Below are positions 6,607 to 8,793 of a DNA stretch of 8,793 nt, piece by piece. Position 1 is the stretch's first letter, and every line of letters starts with the position of its first letter. The stretch comes from an uncultured Bacillota bacterium (lineage in GTDB: Bacteria > Bacillota > Clostridia > Lachnospirales > Lachnospiraceae), in assembly GCA_958352855.1 (NCBI GenBank), contig CATWQE010000096.1, positions 1-8,793 of the forward strand. Direction: 5' to 3'. Position numbers and translations under genes: made by a program. A model generated the notes under the pieces. That model worked only from the letters and a program-made list of their open reading frames with translations, ran no database searches and was not told the DNA's origin.

Positions 6607-6954
6607 CTATGTAAGGAGTTCCAGGCTGATACAAAGGGCATGGTTTACCTTGTTCAGAATTTCCGCATCCAGATGGCACACCTTATCCTTTAGCCGGCGT
6701 TTGTCAATGGTGCGAAGCTGTTCCAGCAAAATCACAGAATCCTTGACAATGGCATAGGAAGAAGCGTCAATCTCAATATGCGTAGGAAGTTTGGCCTTAT
6801 TCATTCTGGAAGTAATGGCAGCACAGATAACAGTTGGGCTGTGCTTGTTCCCAATATCATTCTGAATAATCAGAACCGGTCTGACACCGCCCTGCTCACT
6901 TCCAACCACAGGACGCAGATCCGCATAAAAAATATCGCCTCGTTTGATAATCAC
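6607..6954 (-). CDS. mazF: MazF/EndoA-type mRNA interferase toxin
   Basis: This 115-residue protein closely follows B. subtilis EndoA (NdoA), a ribosome-independent RNase that cuts single-stranded RNA at UACAU. It contains IIKRGDIFYADL, then VVGSEQGGVRPVLIIQND, the AAITS block, LPTHIEID, and DSVILLEQLRTIDK. Counting from the chosen start, the catalytic residues fall exactly on Arg25 and Thr48. I chose GTG at 6954: GGAG lies ten bases upstream and the numbering matches the family. The other in-frame GTG at 6963 is only one base from that GGAG. The gene follows alr, as in Bacillus, but there the antitoxin gene endoAI lies between them. Here the 99-base gap is too short for one, and the 118 bases downstream hold none. 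The toxin looks intact, so an antitoxin elsewhere or another control would be expected. Confidence 0.94.
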   Translation of the reverse strand: MIIKRGDIFYADLRPVVGSEQGGVRPVLIIQNDIGNKHSPTVICAAITSRMNKAKLPTHIEIDASSYAIVKDSVILLEQLRTIDKRRLKDKVCHLDAEILNKVNHALCISLELLT

Positions 6955-7053
6955 ACATTTCACACTCCGATTTTTTCTATTTCGATGTTTTATATCTGGT
7001 AATTATTCTTCCCAGCTTTTTTGTGTGTATTCATGTATTATCCAGGGTATTTT

Positions 7054-8196
7054 TTATTTCTGTTTTGTTTCCAGGTAAACCCGCGGCACCCGTTTGCTGA
7101 TACAGCAGGCAAATTCATAGTTAAATCTGCCGGAGAGATTTCCCAGCTCTTCCATGGTGATACAGTCCTCCTGATCTTTTCCAAGAAGGGTTACCTGATC
7201 CAGCTCCCTGGCCTCCGGTATATCCGTAACATCCACCATAAACTGATCCATACAGACTCTTCCAAGAATCGGCGCCCGTTTTCCACGAATCAGTACGCTG
7301 CCCTTATTGGACAGCCCTCTTGCATAGCCATCTGCATACCCCACCGGTATGGTAGCCACCCGGGTCTTCCTGGTTGTTGTAAAAATACCTCCATAGCTGA
7401 TTTCAACGCCAGGCTCTACGGTTTTTATGTACGCAATGTGACTTCTAAGGCTCATCAGCGGTTTTAAAGGCACTGGTTCCTGCTCTACCTCAGGAGAGGG
7501 ATATAAACCGTAAAGAATAATGCCCGCTCTTACCGCGTCCAGATTTGCTTCCTGCATACGGATAATTCCAGCGCTGTTGGAACAGTGTTTCATGGGAATG
7601 GACAGTCCCTCTTCTTCCAGGGCATGCAGAAATTCCTGAAATTTTTCATACTGTATTCTGGCAGGTGTGGTGTCTGTCTCATCTGCCCTTGCAAAATGAG
7701 TAAAAATCCCTTCCACTTCAATTCCCGCAAGCCTGGAGATTTCCAGAATTTCAGGAACATCTGTTTCCACATTCCGGTAGCCGATCCTGGTCATACCGGT
7801 ATCAATTTTAATATGTATTTTTAATGTTTTTTTGGCTCTTACTGCTGCTTTTGACAATTCCTGTGCCATGGACTTTTTAAAAACAGCCGGTCTGAAATCC
7901 ATATCCACGATTTTCTGGTAATCCTCCTGATAAGTATACCCAAGAATCAGGATTGGCTTGGTAATCCCGGCTTCCCGCAGTTCTACGCCCTCTTCTACGG
8001 TAGCTACTGCAATTCCCCATACTTCCGAATCCTGCTGGATTCTCCTTCCCAGGGGAACTGCTCCATGTCCGTAACCATCTGCCTTTAAGACAGCTATGAT
8101 TTTGGTTCCGGGTTTCAGATTTTTCTTAATATGTTCCAGGTTATACGTCATGGCATCCAGGTCAATCTCTGCCTGAATCCTGCTGTGCATGTTCAT
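7054..8196 (-). CDS. alr: Alanine racemase
   Basis: This 380-residue, fold-type III, pyridoxal phosphate-dependent enzyme interconverts L- and D-alanine. It supplies D-Ala for peptidoglycan and, in spore formers, influences germination by alanine. The cofactor lysine is Lys38 in AVLKADGYGHG. MTRIGY (135-140) carries Arg137. The opposing catalytic base is expected at Tyr268 in ISYGG, and VCMDQFMVDVT (314-324) is the conserved C-terminal block. The length is normal. The ATG at 8196 overlaps the stop of the preceding nnr gene as ATGA, which implies translational coupling, and AAGGA lies about 11 bases upstream. A second ATG two codons later (8190) is possible. The order nnr-alr-mazF is common in Firmicutes. 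No convincing terminator follows the stop, so read-through into mazF is likely. Confidence 0.97.
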   Translation of the reverse strand: MNMHSRIQAEIDLDAMTYNLEHIKKNLKPGTKIIAVLKADGYGHGAVPLGRRIQQDSEVWGIAVATVEEGVELREAGITKPILILGYTYQEDYQKIVDMDFRPAVFKKSMAQELSKAAVRAKKTLKIHIKIDTGMTRIGYRNVETDVPEILEISRLAGIEVEGIFTHFARADETDTTPARIQYEKFQEFLHALEEEGLSIPMKHCSNSAGIIRMQEANLDAVRAGIILYGLYPSPEVEQEPVPLKPLMSLRSHIAYIKTVEPGVEISYGGIFTTTRKTRVATIPVGYADGYARGLSNKGSVLIRGKRAPILGRVCMDQFMVDVTDIPEARELDQVTLLGKDQEDCITMEELGNLSGRFNYEFACCISKRVPRVYLETKQK

Positions 8197-8793
8197 GATA
8201 ATTGTGTTCCTTCTTTCTGTGCAGTCTTTAAAAGTTCTCCTGCGCTTTGTATAATGTCACCTGCCAAAAGTGCGGCTTTTCCCATTCTGTCTGCCGCCTG
8301 GTCACCGGCTGCTCCATGAAGATATACCCCAAGACTGGCTGCCTGTTCAGGCGGATAGCCCTGCGCCAGCAGTCCCAGAAGAATACCGGTTAAGACGTCT
8401 CCGCTTCCCGCTGTTGCAAGCCCGTCATTTCCGGAGAGATTGATATAAGTCTCTCCCTTCGGGGTGCTGATGACAGTTCTGGCATCTTTACATATTAAGA
8501 CAGCAGAAAGCTCTTTGGCAAGCCTTTTTGTAAGATTCAGGGGATTTTTTTTCCACTCACTGGGGGAAATCCCTGAAATCCTGGCAAATTCTCCCAGGTG
8601 AGGCGTAAGCAGCACCTCTCCTGTATGTGCTTTTAATTTGGGAATGCAGTCTTTTAGAAGATTCAAAGCATCTGCATCCAGAACCAGGGGCTTCTGGCAA
8701 TGCGTAAGAAGAATGTCCAGAAGCTTTGCTGCCTGTGGGGAGGTTCCAAGCCCCGGGCCAATCCCCACCACATCCGCCCAGTCCAGGCTGTCT
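8193..8793 (-). CDS. nnrD: ADP/ATP-dependent NAD(P)H-hydrate dehydratase, C-terminal part (cut by window edge)
   Basis: The window holds the last 199 residues. NnrD converts hydrated, inactive NADHX or NADPHX back to NADH or NADPH using a nucleotide phosphate donor. The ribokinase-like fold is marked by GIGPGLG (fragment residues 10-16), LDADALN (38-44), LTPHLGE (62-68), and the phosphate-binding and catalytic loop NDGLATAGSGDVLTG, in which the Asp of GSGD is the expected catalytic base. It ends with LGVYLHGAAGDQAA. The reading frame stays open to the window edge, so the GTG at 8771 is not the real start. In many bacteria this domain is fused behind an NnrE epimerase domain in a protein of about 500 residues; whether that is so here lies outside the window. 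Its stop overlaps the alr start by four bases. Confidence 0.94.
   Translation of the reverse strand, partial: DSLDWADVVGIGPGLGTSPQAAKLLDILLTHCQKPLVLDADALNLLKDCIPKLKAHTGEVLLTPHLGEFARISGISPSEWKKNPLNLTKRLAKELSAVLICKDARTVISTPKGETYINLSGNDGLATAGSGDVLTGILLGLLAQGYPPEQAASLGVYLHGAAGDQAADRMGKAALLAGDIIQSAGELLKTAQKEGTQLS

Noticed and set aside
6594..6608. Short stem AGCC/GGCT plus TTTT after mazF as a terminator
   Set aside because: The stem is only four base pairs, overlaps the mazF stop codon and has a very short T-run. It is too weak to call.
6497..6679. A 60-residue minus-strand frame overlapping the mazF end, considered as a missing antitoxin
   Set aside because: It starts on GTG inside mazF, has no antitoxin-like features (no ribbon-helix-helix or AbrB pattern), and its 3' half covers the predicted promoter and leader of the next gene.
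6955..7053. A separate promoter for mazF (TATAAA and GATAAT boxes in the alr-mazF gap)
   Set aside because: Neither -10-like box has a recognisable -35 at a suitable distance, so read-through from alr is the simpler view.
7021..7467. Plus-strand open frame of 148 residues opposite alr
   Set aside because: It lies mostly antisense to a clearly conserved alr gene, resembles no known family and has no convincing ribosome site. It is a shadow frame.

Overview
The window looks like ordinary chromosomal DNA from a spore-forming Clostridia-type Firmicute, probably Lachnospiraceae-like. The reasons are a SpoIIIE/FtsK translocase close to a TepA-type ClpP-like protease (also neighbours in Bacillus subtilis), an alr-mazF pair, a Lachnospiraceae-style 'hemolysin' CBS-domain protein, strong purine-rich Shine-Dalgarno sites, and a GC content that appears to be in the mid-40s by eye. 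All eight recognisable genes read on the minus strand, so transcription runs from high to low coordinates. The gene at each end of the window is cut by the edge.

Layout in transcription order. (1) 8793-7054: the C-terminal half of an NAD(P)HX dehydratase (nnrD part of an nnr gene) overlaps alanine racemase (alr) by 4 bases. (2) 6954-6607: a complete MazF/EndoA-type RNase toxin starts on GTG, with no antitoxin gene beside it. (3) 6488-4399: after a good predicted promoter comes a CNNM/CorC (HlyC-like) membrane protein, then yebC, whose start lies inside the end of the membrane gene. (4) 4328-3636: tepA, whose ribosome binding site is locked in a perfect 12-bp hairpin. (5) 3566-142: uppP has its own predicted extended -10 promoter flanked by a 10-bp direct repeat; it is followed closely by spoIIIE/ftsK and a small zinc-ribbon gene that runs off the window.

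Functionally, the right part supplies D-alanine for peptidoglycan, repairs hydrated NAD(P)H, and carries an mRNA interferase. The middle holds a CBS-regulated membrane protein and a YebC-type regulator or translation factor. The left part groups genes tied in B. subtilis to spore biology: tepA (spore outgrowth protease), uppP (lipid carrier recycling, important for sporulation) and spoIIIE (chromosome pumping).

No mobile elements, CRISPR arrays, tRNA or rRNA genes were seen, and no gene-free stretch reaches 300 bases. I found no clearly new system. The observations most worth following are regulatory: the hairpin over the tepA ribosome binding site, the repeat around the uppP promoter, the antitoxin-less MazF, and the loss of transporter signature residues in the HlyC-like protein.
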